A stretch of DNA of 17,947 bases from the NCBI RefSeq assembly GCF_002453355.1, contig NZ_DKGQ01000054.1:1-17947 (forward strand), given 5' to 3'. The position numbers were made by a program, and so were the translations under genes. Of this stretch, positions 1-8,092 are shown piece by piece (positions within the stretch are counted from its first letter, which is position 1; every line of letters starts with the position of its first letter). The notes under the pieces are model-generated. The model did no database searches. It was given only the letters and a program-made list of their open reading frames with translations, and had not been told where the DNA came from. Origin of the DNA: Psychrobacter sp. UBA6766. Lineage in GTDB: Bacteria; Pseudomonadota; Gammaproteobacteria; Pseudomonadales; Moraxellaceae.

Positions 1-116
1 TTAATTGTTGGGATTGGTATAATTTAGCTTTAGTTGTGGGGCAATCCTCGATAATTTTACTTATCTAAAATAGCCCCAAGCAGAATACTTGAATAAAAAT
101 ACAATCTAAATCCTCT

Positions 117-1481
117 TTAGGTGGCGACAGGCGTATCTAAAGTAACTGGTGTCGCGTTGCCTTTTTTACTATCAACTGCAGCATTTAAGTTTACAAGGAA
201 AATAGCAACAGCTGCAATCATGCCTGGTATGGCAATGAATAAAAAGTTGGTTTGATGGCTAAGCTCAAGCGTGAGTAATGCGCCGGTCAGGATAGGTCCT
301 ACAATAGCGCCAATGCGGCCGATACCTGATGCCCAGCCCATTGCCGTCGTCCGTACCGCGGTGGGATAGTACTGAGCAACGAAGGTGTAAAGTAAGATCT
401 GTGAGCCAATTGTGGTAGCGCCAGCGATGGCAATAAGGGTATATAGCACCACCTGAGGGCTATTATAGCCAAGCAGTGTCAACGCCACAGCGCCTAAAGC
501 AAACATGATTGCCAAGACAGGCTTAAGGTGGAATTTATCAGCCAATACGCCGCCGCCGATTGCGCCAACCATACCGCCAATATTGAGTGCAAATAAGAAC
601 AGCATACTCGCGCCAAGTGAATAACCTGCCTGAATCATCAGTTTTGGTAACCAGCTGGCAAGTGCATATACCATCAACAGGCACATAAAGAAAGCAGCCC
701 AAAACATAATGGTTGTAAAGCCTCGATTGTTTAAAAACAGAGCTTTAATAGGTGCATCATCGCCTTTGGTCGGCTCGTCTAATAGTAAGTTGGTAGCAGT
801 AGTAATCGTTGCCTGCGGGGCTAGTTTTTGAACGACAACTTTTGCTTCTTTATCTCGCTTCTCTTTAACCAGGTACATCAAAGATTCAGGTAGCATCTTC
901 CAAATTATCGGTAGTAACAACGTTGGGATACCAGCGATGTAAAACATAATCTCCCAGCCATAGTCCACAACTAAAAAAGACCCTAATAATGCTGATGCCA
1001 TACCACCGATAGCGTAGCCACTGAACATTACAGCAACCAAGGTGCTACGGATACGTTTTGGGGCATATTCGGAGGTTAGCGCCACGCAGATAGGCATCAC
1101 GCCACCGATACCTAATCCTGCAATAAATCGAAGGGTTGCGAATTGTATTGGACCATTAGCAAAAGCGCCAAAAAAGGTAAAGCTACTGAATAAACCAACA
1201 CAGATCATGATGGTTTTTTTGCGTCCGATTTTGTCAGATAAAGTACCGAAAATCATGGCACCAAACATCATACCAAAAAGTGCCGCGCTGGCAAGAAAGC
1301 CTGCTTGTACCGCGGTTAATGACCACTCTTCCATGAGTAAAGGTAGAGCTACACCATAAATAATAAGATCGTAGCCATCAAAAATAATGATTAATAAGCA
1401 CCAGAAGAGCACCTTCCAGTGAAAGGGTGCAAATTTTGCTTCATCAATGACTTTATTGATGTTTAAGGTTGACGATTCCAT
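117..1481 (-). CDS. benK: Benzoate/aromatic acid:H+ symporter, MFS AAHS family (BenK-like)
   Basis: A 454-residue inner-membrane transporter of the aromatic acid:H+ symporter group of the major facilitator superfamily, expected to import benzoate with protons. Visible signs are a hydrophobic protein with about 12 membrane segments, the family DGYD motif in the first segment (residues 35-38; acidic residues here are needed in PcaK) and the loop 2-3 motif GTLSDKIGRKKT (79-90). The length fits BenK, PcaK and MucK (about 450). The start is supported by a GGAG eight to nine bases upstream. It follows the main ben-cat run in the same direction but is separated by a strong terminator and 237 bp that carry its own promoter and a perfect BenM/CatM-type operator, so it is probably a separate benzoate-induced unit. 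Specificity (benzoate rather than muconate or 4-hydroxybenzoate) is inferred from context and operator; the family is secure. Confidence 0.85.
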   Translation of the reverse strand: MESSTLNINKVIDEAKFAPFHWKVLFWCLLIIIFDGYDLIIYGVALPLLMEEWSLTAVQAGFLASAALFGMMFGAMIFGTLSDKIGRKKTIMICVGLFSSFTFFGAFANGPIQFATLRFIAGLGIGGVMPICVALTSEYAPKRIRSTLVAVMFSGYAIGGMASALLGSFLVVDYGWEIMFYIAGIPTLLLPIIWKMLPESLMYLVKEKRDKEAKVVVQKLAPQATITTATNLLLDEPTKGDDAPIKALFLNNRGFTTIMFWAAFFMCLLMVYALASWLPKLMIQAGYSLGASMLFLFALNIGGMVGAIGGGVLADKFHLKPVLAIMFALGAVALTLLGYNSPQVVLYTLIAIAGATTIGSQILLYTFVAQYYPTAVRTTAMGWASGIGRIGAIVGPILTGALLTLELSHQTNFLFIAIPGMIAAVAIFLVNLNAAVDSKKGNATPVTLDTPVAT

Positions 1482-1513
1482 TCGTTTTTCTCCGTGGGTA
1501 ATATCCCTATAAG

Positions 1514-1549
1514 TACTATTAAGTTATTGTTTCCTATGTTATAAGTCAA
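1514..1549 (-). promoter_or_regulatory. Putative benK promoter
   Basis: On the minus strand TTGACT (1544-1549) is followed after 17 bases by TAACTT (1521-1526). This gives a good -35 box and a poor -10 box (three of six matches), as is common for activator-dependent promoters. Start of transcription is inferred near 1514, leaving a leader of about 33 bases before benK. The perfect operator upstream is then centred close to -64, the position expected for the recognition site of a LysR activator. Confidence 0.55.
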
Positions 1550-1564
1550 AAACCATCTAAGTAT
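1550..1564. promoter_or_regulatory. Second BenM/CatM-type site upstream of benK
   Basis: The 15-mer AAACCATCTAAGTAT matches ATAC-N7-GTAT at seven of eight specified positions. Its centre (1557) is 21 bp, two helical turns, from the centre of the perfect site at 1571-1585 and borders the inferred -35 box. This is where the activation subsite of a LysR tetramer is expected. One mismatch makes it weaker evidence than its partner. Confidence 0.55.
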
Positions 1565-1570
1565 CAAATC

Positions 1571-1585
1571 ATACTTATAAGGTAT
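1571..1585. promoter_or_regulatory. Perfect BenM/CatM operator (ATAC-N7-GTAT) upstream of benK
   Basis: The sequence ATACTTATAAGGTAT is an exact match to ATAC-N7-GTAT, the operator consensus described for BenM and CatM of Acinetobacter. The dyad extends two further bases on each side (TCATAC...GTATGA). It lies about 64 bp upstream of the inferred benK start point, the same geometry as the operator in front of catB. I infer that the LysR protein encoded at 14922-15839 binds here and activates benK. Confidence 0.8.
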
Positions 1586-1636
1586 GAATATTTGGACAAT
1601 TTACATGATTGAGTGTGATATATGAAAAACGTTGAA

Positions 1637-1679
1637 AAAAAGCCACCTCTATATTTAAAGCATATAAAGGTGGCTTTTT
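1637..1679 (-). terminator. Rho-independent terminator after the ben-cat-pca run
   Basis: Perfect 12-bp arms (AAAAAGCCACCT at 1637-1648 and its complement at 1668-1679) continue after one mismatch into five more pairs (1650-1654 with 1662-1666), with a loop of about seven bases. On the minus strand the stem is followed by a run of seven T (complement of 1635-1641). It lies 40 bp past the stop codon of the amidohydrolase gene and closes that transcript before benK. The A/T flanks on both sides mean it could also act on the other strand. Confidence 0.88.
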
Positions 1680-1718
1680 ACTGACGAAAGTGCAAAGCCT
1701 AAGTTTCTGATGAATAAA

Positions 1719-3047
1719 CTATTTTTTCATTGCTAAATAATCTATAGCCAATTGGCTAAGCGCTTTAGTACCTACTTTAAAAGAGGACTCATCTACAGAA
1801 AAATAAGGAGAGTGATTGTATGGTGCTTGACTAGGGTCTTGTCCGATCGGAGTGCCCCCTAAGAAAATAAATAATCCGGGAACTTCTTGGCTATAAAATG
1901 AAAAGTCCTCAGATGCCGTTACTTTAGGCACTTCAATAAGGTTTTCTTTGCCTACAATATTGCTTAAAGTTGGTAGCATTTGAGCGGTTAGCGCTGGGTT
2001 GTTCATCGTAACGGGATAACCCTTGTTGATTTTAACATCCGATTTGGCCCCTGATGCCAACGCGATATGGGTTGCGGTTGATTCTATCTTTTTAAATATT
2101 TGTTCGCGAATATCCATGTCAAAATTACGAATCGTGCCAATCATATTGACGCTATCTGGAATAATGTTGTCACGAACCCCTCCAGATATTTTACCAAATG
2201 AGACGATAGCAGGTTCTTTAGTGATATTAATTTGACGGCTTACTATTTGATTCACACCGGTAACAATTTGCGCTGCAGTAGCGATAGGATCAACTCCGTT
2301 CCAAGGTGCTGAGCCATGCGTTTGCTGGCCGTTTACTGTAATATCAAAGGTATCAGCACTTGCCATGATAGGGCCGCTTCGATAGCCAATTTGTCCGCTA
2401 TTTAAACTCGACATAATGTGCAATCCAAACGCCACATCAGGTTTATATTTTTTAAATATGCCTTGCTTTAACATCAGTTCAGCACCGCCTTCTTCGCCTT
2501 CTGGTGCACCTTCTTCAGCAGGCTGAAACACGAACATGATGTTGCCATGTAGCTCATTTTTTACACCCGCCAATACTTCGGCTGTGCCCATAAGCATAGC
2601 CACATGGGTATCATGACCGCAAGCATGCATGACCCCAACGTCTTCTCCCATGTACTTAGTCACGATTGTTGACTTAAAAGGCAGGTCTGTTTTTTCAGTC
2701 ACAGGCAGTGCATCCATATCGGCGCGTAGCATCACCGTAGGACCTGGTTTAGCACCTTTTAAAAACCCAATAACACCCGTATGGGCGATATCAGTTTCAA
2801 CCTGCATACCTAAGGATTTTAAATGCTTGGCAACCAGAGCTGCAGTACGCGTTTCTCTGTTACTCAGTTCTGGATGCTGATGAATGTCTCGGCGCCAGTT
2901 AATCACCTTTTTCTCAACGCTTTTGACGTGTTTGTCGATATTAATAGAAGGGGGATTTACAGACGCAGGTACTGCGAAGGCGCTACAGGCAGCAAAGCTG
3001 ATAGCTAGCGATAGAAATGCTCGTTGCATACTCTTTTTTCTGGTCAT
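1719..3047 (-). CDS. Secreted M20D-family amidohydrolase, hippurate hydrolase-like
   Basis: A 442-residue zinc-type metallopeptidase/amidohydrolase of family M20D (hippuricase, N-acyl-amino-acid hydrolase, IAA-conjugate hydrolase group). Key motifs are HACGHDTH (141-148, metal ligands C143 and H145), QPAEEG (175-180, catalytic E178 and ligand E179), H210 and NHSP with H412. The N-terminus has a basic stretch, a hydrophobic core and AFA-VP, so export with cleavage after residue 25 is likely; C21 could alternatively be read as a poor lipobox. The start is supported by AAGGAAG just upstream. As the last gene of the benzoate operon, a plausible job is releasing benzoate from hippurate (benzoylglycine) in the periplasm, but the substrate is inferred only from family and context. 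It starts 77 bp after pcaD and ends 40 bp before a terminator. Confidence 0.8.
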   Translation of the reverse strand: MTRKKSMQRAFLSLAISFAACSAFAVPASVNPPSINIDKHVKSVEKKVINWRRDIHQHPELSNRETRTAALVAKHLKSLGMQVETDIAHTGVIGFLKGAKPGPTVMLRADMDALPVTEKTDLPFKSTIVTKYMGEDVGVMHACGHDTHVAMLMGTAEVLAGVKNELHGNIMFVFQPAEEGAPEGEEGGAELMLKQGIFKKYKPDVAFGLHIMSSLNSGQIGYRSGPIMASADTFDITVNGQQTHGSAPWNGVDPIATAAQIVTGVNQIVSRQINITKEPAIVSFGKISGGVRDNIIPDSVNMIGTIRNFDMDIREQIFKKIESTATHIALASGAKSDVKINKGYPVTMNNPALTAQMLPTLSNIVGKENLIEVPKVTASEDFSFYSQEVPGLFIFLGGTPIGQDPSQAPYNHSPYFSVDESSFKVGTKALSQLAIDYLAMKK

Positions 3048-3124
3048 AACACTTCCTTGTGGTGGGGTTGCTTTAATAAAGCCTTGTCTTAATACAGCGT
3101 TTACGTCAATGCTTAACTATACTT

Positions 3125-3904
3125 TTAATTGCTTAAGTACTGCCGTACAAATTGATTAAAGGTATCTGGTTTTTCAATATTTGAGATATGAGAAGCTTCA
3201 ATAATGGCGAGTGTGGCATCGGGGATGTGATCGATCATATATTGACCATCAGAGACCGTTGTTACTGGGTCCTCGGAACCTGCAAGCACCGTGATAGATA
3301 CGCGGATATCCTTTAACTGCTCGCGGGTATCAGCACCTGCTAATGCCTCGCAGCAACTGGCGTAACCTTCAGTGCTACCAGTTGCCAAGACATTAGAAAG
3401 GGCTTTGACAACGTCAGGATGAGTGTTGATAAAATCCGCTGTGAACCAACGCGAAGCTGCGGTCGACGCGATAGGAGCTAATCCTTGTTCACGAACCAGC
3501 TGCGCGCGTTCTGTCCACGCAGATTCATTCCCAATTTTTGCAGCGGTATTGCAAAGCATCAAGTGATGAAAACGGCTAGGATGGTTGATAGCCAGCCATT
3601 GGCCGGTCATGCCGCCCATTGAGATGCCGCAAAAAAATGCTTTATCAATATTTAAATAATCGAGCAGGTTAATGACGTCTTGACCAAGTTGCTCAAAACT
3701 ATAAGGACCACTGGGTGCAGAGGATTTACCATGACCACGGGTGTCGTAGCAGATAACAAAGTAATCTTTTTGCAAGGCATCAATTTGTGGTTGCCACATT
3801 TGATAGCTGGTGCCTAAAGAGTTGGAAAATAGTAGAGCAGGGTTACTGTTATCGCCAAAAGTGGCGTAGTTTAGTGTTACGTCTTTGCTGTTGAATACAG
3901 GCAT
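3125..3904 (-). CDS. pcaD: 3-oxoadipate enol-lactonase
   Basis: An alpha/beta hydrolase that opens 3-oxoadipate enol-lactone to 3-oxoadipate, the step after muconolactone isomerisation in the cytoplasm. Counting from the upstream ATG at 3913 (262 residues), the nucleophile elbow GISMGG gives S98, the acid is D215 (SEDPV) and the base H242 (EASH). The early oxyanion region NSLGTSYQMW is typical of PcaD/CatD. I prefer the in-frame ATG at 3904 (259 residues, starting MPVF): an AAAAAGG Shine-Dalgarno sits nine bases before it but directly abuts the ATG at 3913. It follows pcaF by about 80 bp and precedes the amidohydrolase. The equivalent Acinetobacter gene of the catechol branch is called catD. 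Confidence 0.88.
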   Translation of the reverse strand: MPVFNSKDVTLNYATFGDNSNPALLFSNSLGTSYQMWQPQIDALQKDYFVICYDTRGHGKSSAPSGPYSFEQLGQDVINLLDYLNIDKAFFCGISMGGMTGQWLAINHPSRFHHLMLCNTAAKIGNESAWTERAQLVREQGLAPIASTAASRWFTADFINTHPDVVKALSNVLATGSTEGYASCCEALAGADTREQLKDIRVSITVLAGSEDPVTTVSDGQYMIDHIPDATLAIIEASHISNIEKPDTFNQFVRQYLSN

Positions 3905-3993
3905 AATTATCATCCTTTTTAATCATTGCAATGTCAGTGAAAAAGCACTTTATAATTGGGCGTTGTTGTAGTCACATTTATTAACAGTGCGGC

Positions 3994-5229
3994 TTAGTTA
4001 TTACCCATACGCTCAATAATCATCGCGATACCTTGTCCAACGCCAATACACATCGAGCAAATCGCATAACGCTTATCAGTGTGTTCAAGCTGATTAAGGG
4101 CAGTTAAAACAAGACGTGCACCCGACGCACCGAGTGGATGACCAAGAGCAATTGCGCCGCCATTCGGATTGACGCGCTCACTATTATCAGGTAATCCCAA
4201 ATCACGTGTACAGGCGAGAGACTGAGCTGCAAAAGCCTCATTTAATTCAATGACATCCATCTCATCGAGTGACAATCCAGTTTGTGCCAGTAGCTTTTTC
4301 ATCGCCGGGGCAGGCGCAAATCCCATGGTTCGTGGCTCAACCCCAACTGTGGTCGCTGCCACAATACGCGCTCGAGGCTGTAGATTAAACTTTTTAACTG
4401 CTTGCTCTGAAGCTACTAAAAAAGCGGCAGCGCCATCATTAATTCCAGAAGCGTTACCAGCGGTTACCGTCCCATCTGCAGTGACGATCGGACGCAGTTT
4501 GGACAATTTTTCAAGTGTGGTATCAGCGCGAGGATGTTCATCTTTATCGACGATAACAGGCTCGCCTTTACGCTGCGGGATGCTAACAGGGGTAATCTCA
4601 TTATTGAAAAGTCCTGCTTTTTGCGCGGCGGCGGTACGTTGCTGGCTACGTAGCGCAAATGCATCTTGATCAGCACGGCTAACATTAAACTGCTCTGCGA
4701 CATTTTCCGCAGTTTGTGGCATGGTTTCAGTGCCATATAGCGCATCAAGCTTTGGATTGATAAAGCGCCAACCCATGGTGGTATCTTCTAGCTTCTGACT
4801 ACGACCAAATGCCTGGTCTGATTTACCCATGACAAATGGTGCACGGCTCATGCTCTCGACACCACCTGCGATGATTAGATGAGCTTCACCTGCTTTAATC
4901 GCACGCGCCGCTATCGCTAACGCATCCATTGACGAGCCGCACAAGCGATTAACTGTAGTCGCAGGCACTTGATAAGGTAGGCCTGCAAGCAGTGACGACA
5001 TTCGTCCAACGTTGCGATTGTCTTCGCCACTTTGATTGGCACAGCCGTAGATGACATCGTCTACTTGTTCCCAGTCGACCGTGGTATTACGCTCCATTAA
5101 AGCCTTAATAGGAATGGCACCTAGATCATCCGCACGTACTGGTGCTAGAGCGCCGCCGTAGCGTCCAAAAGGAGTGCGAATGGCATCGATAATATAAGCG
5201 TTATTTAAACCCGAGATTAAATCAGTCAT
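3994..5229 (-). CDS. pcaF: 3-oxoadipyl-CoA thiolase
   Basis: A thiolase of 411 residues that cleaves 3-oxoadipyl-CoA with CoA into succinyl-CoA and acetyl-CoA, the last step of the beta-ketoadipate pathway. Motifs in order: nucleophilic cysteine C97 in NRLCGSSMDA, GGVESMSR, NEAFAAQ, GHPLGASGAR with H364, and CIGVGQG with C394. The CIGVGQG form with V is usual in PcaF-type thiolases, whereas acetoacetyl-CoA thiolases normally have CIGGGQG. Length fits the family (about 400). The start has AGGA eight bases upstream. It sits 34 bp after pcaJ and ahead of pcaD, as in the Acinetobacter cat operon, where it is named catF. Confidence 0.93.
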   Translation of the reverse strand: MTDLISGLNNAYIIDAIRTPFGRYGGALAPVRADDLGAIPIKALMERNTTVDWEQVDDVIYGCANQSGEDNRNVGRMSSLLAGLPYQVPATTVNRLCGSSMDALAIAARAIKAGEAHLIIAGGVESMSRAPFVMGKSDQAFGRSQKLEDTTMGWRFINPKLDALYGTETMPQTAENVAEQFNVSRADQDAFALRSQQRTAAAQKAGLFNNEITPVSIPQRKGEPVIVDKDEHPRADTTLEKLSKLRPIVTADGTVTAGNASGINDGAAAFLVASEQAVKKFNLQPRARIVAATTVGVEPRTMGFAPAPAMKKLLAQTGLSLDEMDVIELNEAFAAQSLACTRDLGLPDNSERVNPNGGAIALGHPLGASGARLVLTALNQLEHTDKRYAICSMCIGVGQGIAMIIERMGNN

Positions 5230-5263
5230 GGTGATTATCCTAAGTCTTGATTAAAAGGTGTTT

Positions 5264-5926
5264 TTATTCGTTAGTGGCGTCAATGAGCGCAGCACCTGTC
5301 AGATTTTGTAAGTCGGCAAAGCTTAAGCCATCGACTTTTTCAATCACTTTTAAGCCTTTATCTGTGACATCGATGACACATAAATCGGTATAGATACGAT
5401 CGACGCATTTTTTACCCGTCACAGGATAGGTAAGCTCGCTGACAATTTTTGGCTCGCCTGTTTTGGTCGTGTGATTGGTCATCACGAAAACTTTTTTTGC
5501 CCCAACAGCTAAGTCCATTGCACCGCCGACCGCTGGTATGGCATCTGGCGCGCCCGTACTCCAATTGGCCAAATCGCCATTTTCAGCCACTTGAAACGCA
5601 CCCAAAACGCAAATGTCGATATGACCACCGCGCATCATGGCAAAGGAGTCGCCGTGATGAAAGAAGCTGCCGCCCTCTAGCATGGTGACGTACTCTTTTC
5701 CCGCGTTAATCAGCTCAGGGTCTTCTTCGCCTTTGAGCGGTGGCGGACCAAAAGCCAAAAGACCGTTTTCTGAATGCAAAAACACATCTTTATCATCAGG
5801 TAAGTATTCGGCGATTTTGGTGGGAAGTCCGATGCCTAAATTGACATAGGCACCATCTGGGATATCTTGAGCAGCGCGCTCAGCGATTTGATCACGGGTC
5901 AAAAGGGTGTAGGAAGTATGGCTCAT
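5264..5926 (-). CDS. pcaJ: 3-oxoadipate CoA-transferase subunit B
   Basis: The beta subunit (220 residues) of the cytoplasmic succinyl-CoA:3-oxoadipate CoA-transferase, which activates 3-oxoadipate. The SENG motif places the catalytic glutamate at E53, and the N-terminal VNLGIGLPT (28-36) and C-terminal VIDVTDKGL are typical of subunit B. The start follows a strong AAGGAG at good spacing. It is directly downstream of pcaI with a 26-bp gap, giving the usual two-subunit pair. The paralogous SCOT or atoA-type subunits are similar in sequence; location between benE/pcaI and the PcaF-type thiolase favours 3-oxoadipate. In Acinetobacter the catechol-branch copy is named catJ. Confidence 0.93.
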   Translation of the reverse strand: MSHTSYTLLTRDQIAERAAQDIPDGAYVNLGIGLPTKIAEYLPDDKDVFLHSENGLLAFGPPPLKGEEDPELINAGKEYVTMLEGGSFFHHGDSFAMMRGGHIDICVLGAFQVAENGDLANWSTGAPDAIPAVGGAMDLAVGAKKVFVMTNHTTKTGEPKIVSELTYPVTGKKCVDRIYTDLCVIDVTDKGLKVIEKVDGLSFADLQNLTGAALIDATNE

Positions 5927-5952
5927 GATAACGCTCCTTATAAGTGGTAGTA

Positions 5953-6660
5953 TTAAGCAGTGGCAGACGTTGCAGTACTAGCAGATTCATTACTGATAGG
6001 CTGGATTTCTACCACATGCTGCACAAAGATACCCGGCGTAATAATGTGCTCAGGATCAAGCGCGCCAAGCTCAACCACCTCCGACACTTGAGCGATGGTC
6101 ACATCAGCGGCCATTGCCATGATAGGACCAAAGTTACGAGCCGATTTTCGATAGACTAAATTGCCCCAGCGATCGCCTTTATAAGCTTTAATTAAGGCAA
6201 AATCCGCCTTAATCGGATATTCAAGGACATAATCTTTACCATCAATATTTCTCGTCTCTTTGCCTTCTGCAAGCAGAGTACCAAAGCCTGTTGGCGTATA
6301 TACTGCGCCAAGCCCCATACCAGATGCTTGAATACGACAAGCCAGATTACCTTGTGGTACTAATTCAAGTTCGATTTTGCCAGCCTGATACAACTCATCG
6401 AATACCCAAGAGTCAGATTGGCGTGGAAAGGAGCAGATGATTTTACGAACCGCGCCCGTTTTTAATAGCTTGGCAAGACCATAGTCACCATTACCGGCAT
6501 TGTTGTTAATAATAACTAAATCTTTGACGCCTAAATTAATAAGACCATCAATGAGTTCAGCTGGTTGACCTGCTGTACCAAAGCCACCAATCATGATGGT
6601 CGCGCCATCTTTAATTTGACTAAGTACGTCGGTGATATTTTGTCTGGCTTTATTAATCAT
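5953..6660 (-). CDS. pcaI: 3-oxoadipate CoA-transferase subunit A
   Basis: The alpha subunit (235 residues) of 3-oxoadipate CoA-transferase, partner of pcaJ. The glycine-rich CoA-binding segment GGFGTAGQP (25-33) lies near the N-terminus, followed by the family blocks NNNAGNGDYG and VYRKSARNFGP. The start has AGGA seven bases upstream. It is separated from benE by an unusually long gap for this operon (121 bp) in which I could not identify a convincing promoter or terminator. The name catI applies to the Acinetobacter catechol-operon copy. Confidence 0.93.
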   Translation of the reverse strand: MINKARQNITDVLSQIKDGATIMIGGFGTAGQPAELIDGLINLGVKDLVIINNNAGNGDYGLAKLLKTGAVRKIICSFPRQSDSWVFDELYQAGKIELELVPQGNLACRIQASGMGLGAVYTPTGFGTLLAEGKETRNIDGKDYVLEYPIKADFALIKAYKGDRWGNLVYRKSARNFGPIMAMAADVTIAQVSEVVELGALDPEHIITPGIFVQHVVEIQPISNESASTATSATA

Positions 6661-6781
6661 ATTTATATCCTATGAGAAGTTATATGCTGTCGTGTCTTTA
6701 AAGGTGATACGCGCTTTACATAGCGTTTCGCTGGCCTAAGATCACTTAAATGCTGTAATAAGCGCGCCACTCTTAAGTTGC

Positions 6782-8014
6782 TTAATTTATTTTGCTATTA
6801 GTATTCGGCAGTGCTGTTGGTAATGATGCAGGTAGTAAACGTTTTTTGGTCAAAATATAATGCGCAGCCATACCGATAAGAATGCCCCAAAACACAGAAC
6901 TAAGTCCTAAAAAATGCATGCCAGATGCGGTCGCTAAGAACGTAATCAATGCCGAGTCCCTTTGGCCATCGTCTTTCATGGCGATAGTGATATTGGCTGA
7001 GATAGCACCAACCAGAGCAAGACCCGCCAGTGCCGCGACAAGCTCTTTTGGTAGCAGACTAAATACCATAACAATGCTGCCAGCAAATAAACCGCCAAAT
7101 AAATAGAAAATGCCATTTGCGACGCCTGCGATATAGCGCTTTTCTTTTAGCTCATGCGCATCTTTACCCGTACAAAGCGCGGCTGTAATAGCGGCAAGTA
7201 CAATGGTAATACCGCCCACACAAGCGACTGCTAACGATGAAAGACTGGAGATGGCAACAATGGGTTTGGCTGGCGTGTCATAGCCGCTCAAATTTAAAAT
7301 CGCCATTCCCGGTAAAAACTGCCCAGTTAGGCTGACAAGAATAAGCGGAATCGCAAGGTTAAACGTTGAGTTCCATGACCATTCAGGGGCGATAAAAGTG
7401 GGTATGGTGATGGCTAAATCAAAATTGACAGGATTCATTTTGCCAAGTAAGACGCTTAAGGTGACGCCGCACAGCAGCACCCAAATCATCGTGTAACGCG
7501 GTGATAAGCGCTTGGCGAATAGGTAACAAGCCAGCATGCTAAAAACAATAAATGGCATGGTATCGGTAGCTTTAAATAACTCTAAGCCAAACTGAAATAG
7601 GATACCTGCCATCATGCCAGCGGCAATGCCGTTAGGAATCCATCTTAAAATTTTATCGAAGTAGCCCGTCGCCCCAACGATAAATATAACAACAGCCGAG
7701 ATGATGTAACCAGCAACGGCTTCGTTGATACTCATTTGTGGAAACAGCGTGACGAGGAGGGCTGTGCCAGGAGCAGACCACGCGGTGATAACAGGCGTTT
7801 TATATTTAATGGATAAATATATTCCGGGAATGGCAGCACCAATAGAGACTCCCCAAATCCAAGACGCCATCATTGCATCTGATACTTGTGCAGCTTGAGC
7901 AGCCTGAAAAAAGATAATTAAAGGTCCAGCATAAGAGATAAGGACTGCTAAAAATCCTGCAACTGATGCGGAAACCGACCAATCGCTTTTTAAGGTTTGG
8001 ATTACGGGGGCCAT
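6782..8014 (-). CDS. benE: Benzoate/H+ symporter, BenE family
   Basis: A polytopic inner-membrane protein of the BenE benzoate:H+ symporter family, with about 12 hydrophobic segments and the conserved TAWSAPGTALL region in its N-terminal third. The reading frame extends to a GTG at 8044, but I choose the ATG at 8014 (410 residues, starting MAPVIQTL). AAGGA lies six bases before that ATG, inside the longer frame, while the GTG has no comparable ribosome site, and the shorter protein matches the usual family length near 400. It lies downstream of benD in the same order as Acinetobacter benABCDE. It is the second putative benzoate importer of the locus besides benK. Confidence 0.9.
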   Translation of the reverse strand: MAPVIQTLKSDWSVSASVAGFLAVLISYAGPLIIFFQAAQAAQVSDAMMASWIWGVSIGAAIPGIYLSIKYKTPVITAWSAPGTALLVTLFPQMSINEAVAGYIISAVVIFIVGATGYFDKILRWIPNGIAAGMMAGILFQFGLELFKATDTMPFIVFSMLACYLFAKRLSPRYTMIWVLLCGVTLSVLLGKMNPVNFDLAITIPTFIAPEWSWNSTFNLAIPLILVSLTGQFLPGMAILNLSGYDTPAKPIVAISSLSSLAVACVGGITIVLAAITAALCTGKDAHELKEKRYIAGVANGIFYLFGGLFAGSIVMVFSLLPKELVAALAGLALVGAISANITIAMKDDGQRDSALITFLATASGMHFLGLSSVFWGILIGMAAHYILTKKRLLPASLPTALPNTNSKIN

Positions 8015-8092
8015 ATTGCTTCCTTGCAAATTAGCATTTATCACGAGGTGACAAATTAAGGTTCATGCTAGTTATTGGCACATTGACTATCT

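Noticed and set aside
38..77. Possible terminator hairpin after benK (GGGGC...GCCCC with inner GATAA...TTATC)
   Set aside because: Only a five-pair GC stem closing an internally interrupted structure, with no T-run on the minus strand; too weak to list as a terminator.
1042..1359. A 105-codon plus-strand open frame opposite benK
   Set aside because: Antisense to a well-supported transporter gene; no domain, no ribosome site of note.
3070..3082. GCTTTAATAAAGC palindrome between pcaD and the amidohydrolase
   Set aside because: Short and AT-rich with a one-base centre; cannot form a stable hairpin and no operator consensus matches.
4250..4669. A 139-codon plus-strand open frame opposite pcaF
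   Set aside because: It is the antisense shadow of a gene with full thiolase motifs, shows no family resemblance and has composition dictated by the opposite strand.
8015..8044. GTG at 8044 as the start of benE, adding ten residues
   Set aside because: The internal ATG at 8014 has a strong AAGGA at ideal spacing and gives the usual protein start; the GTG has none.
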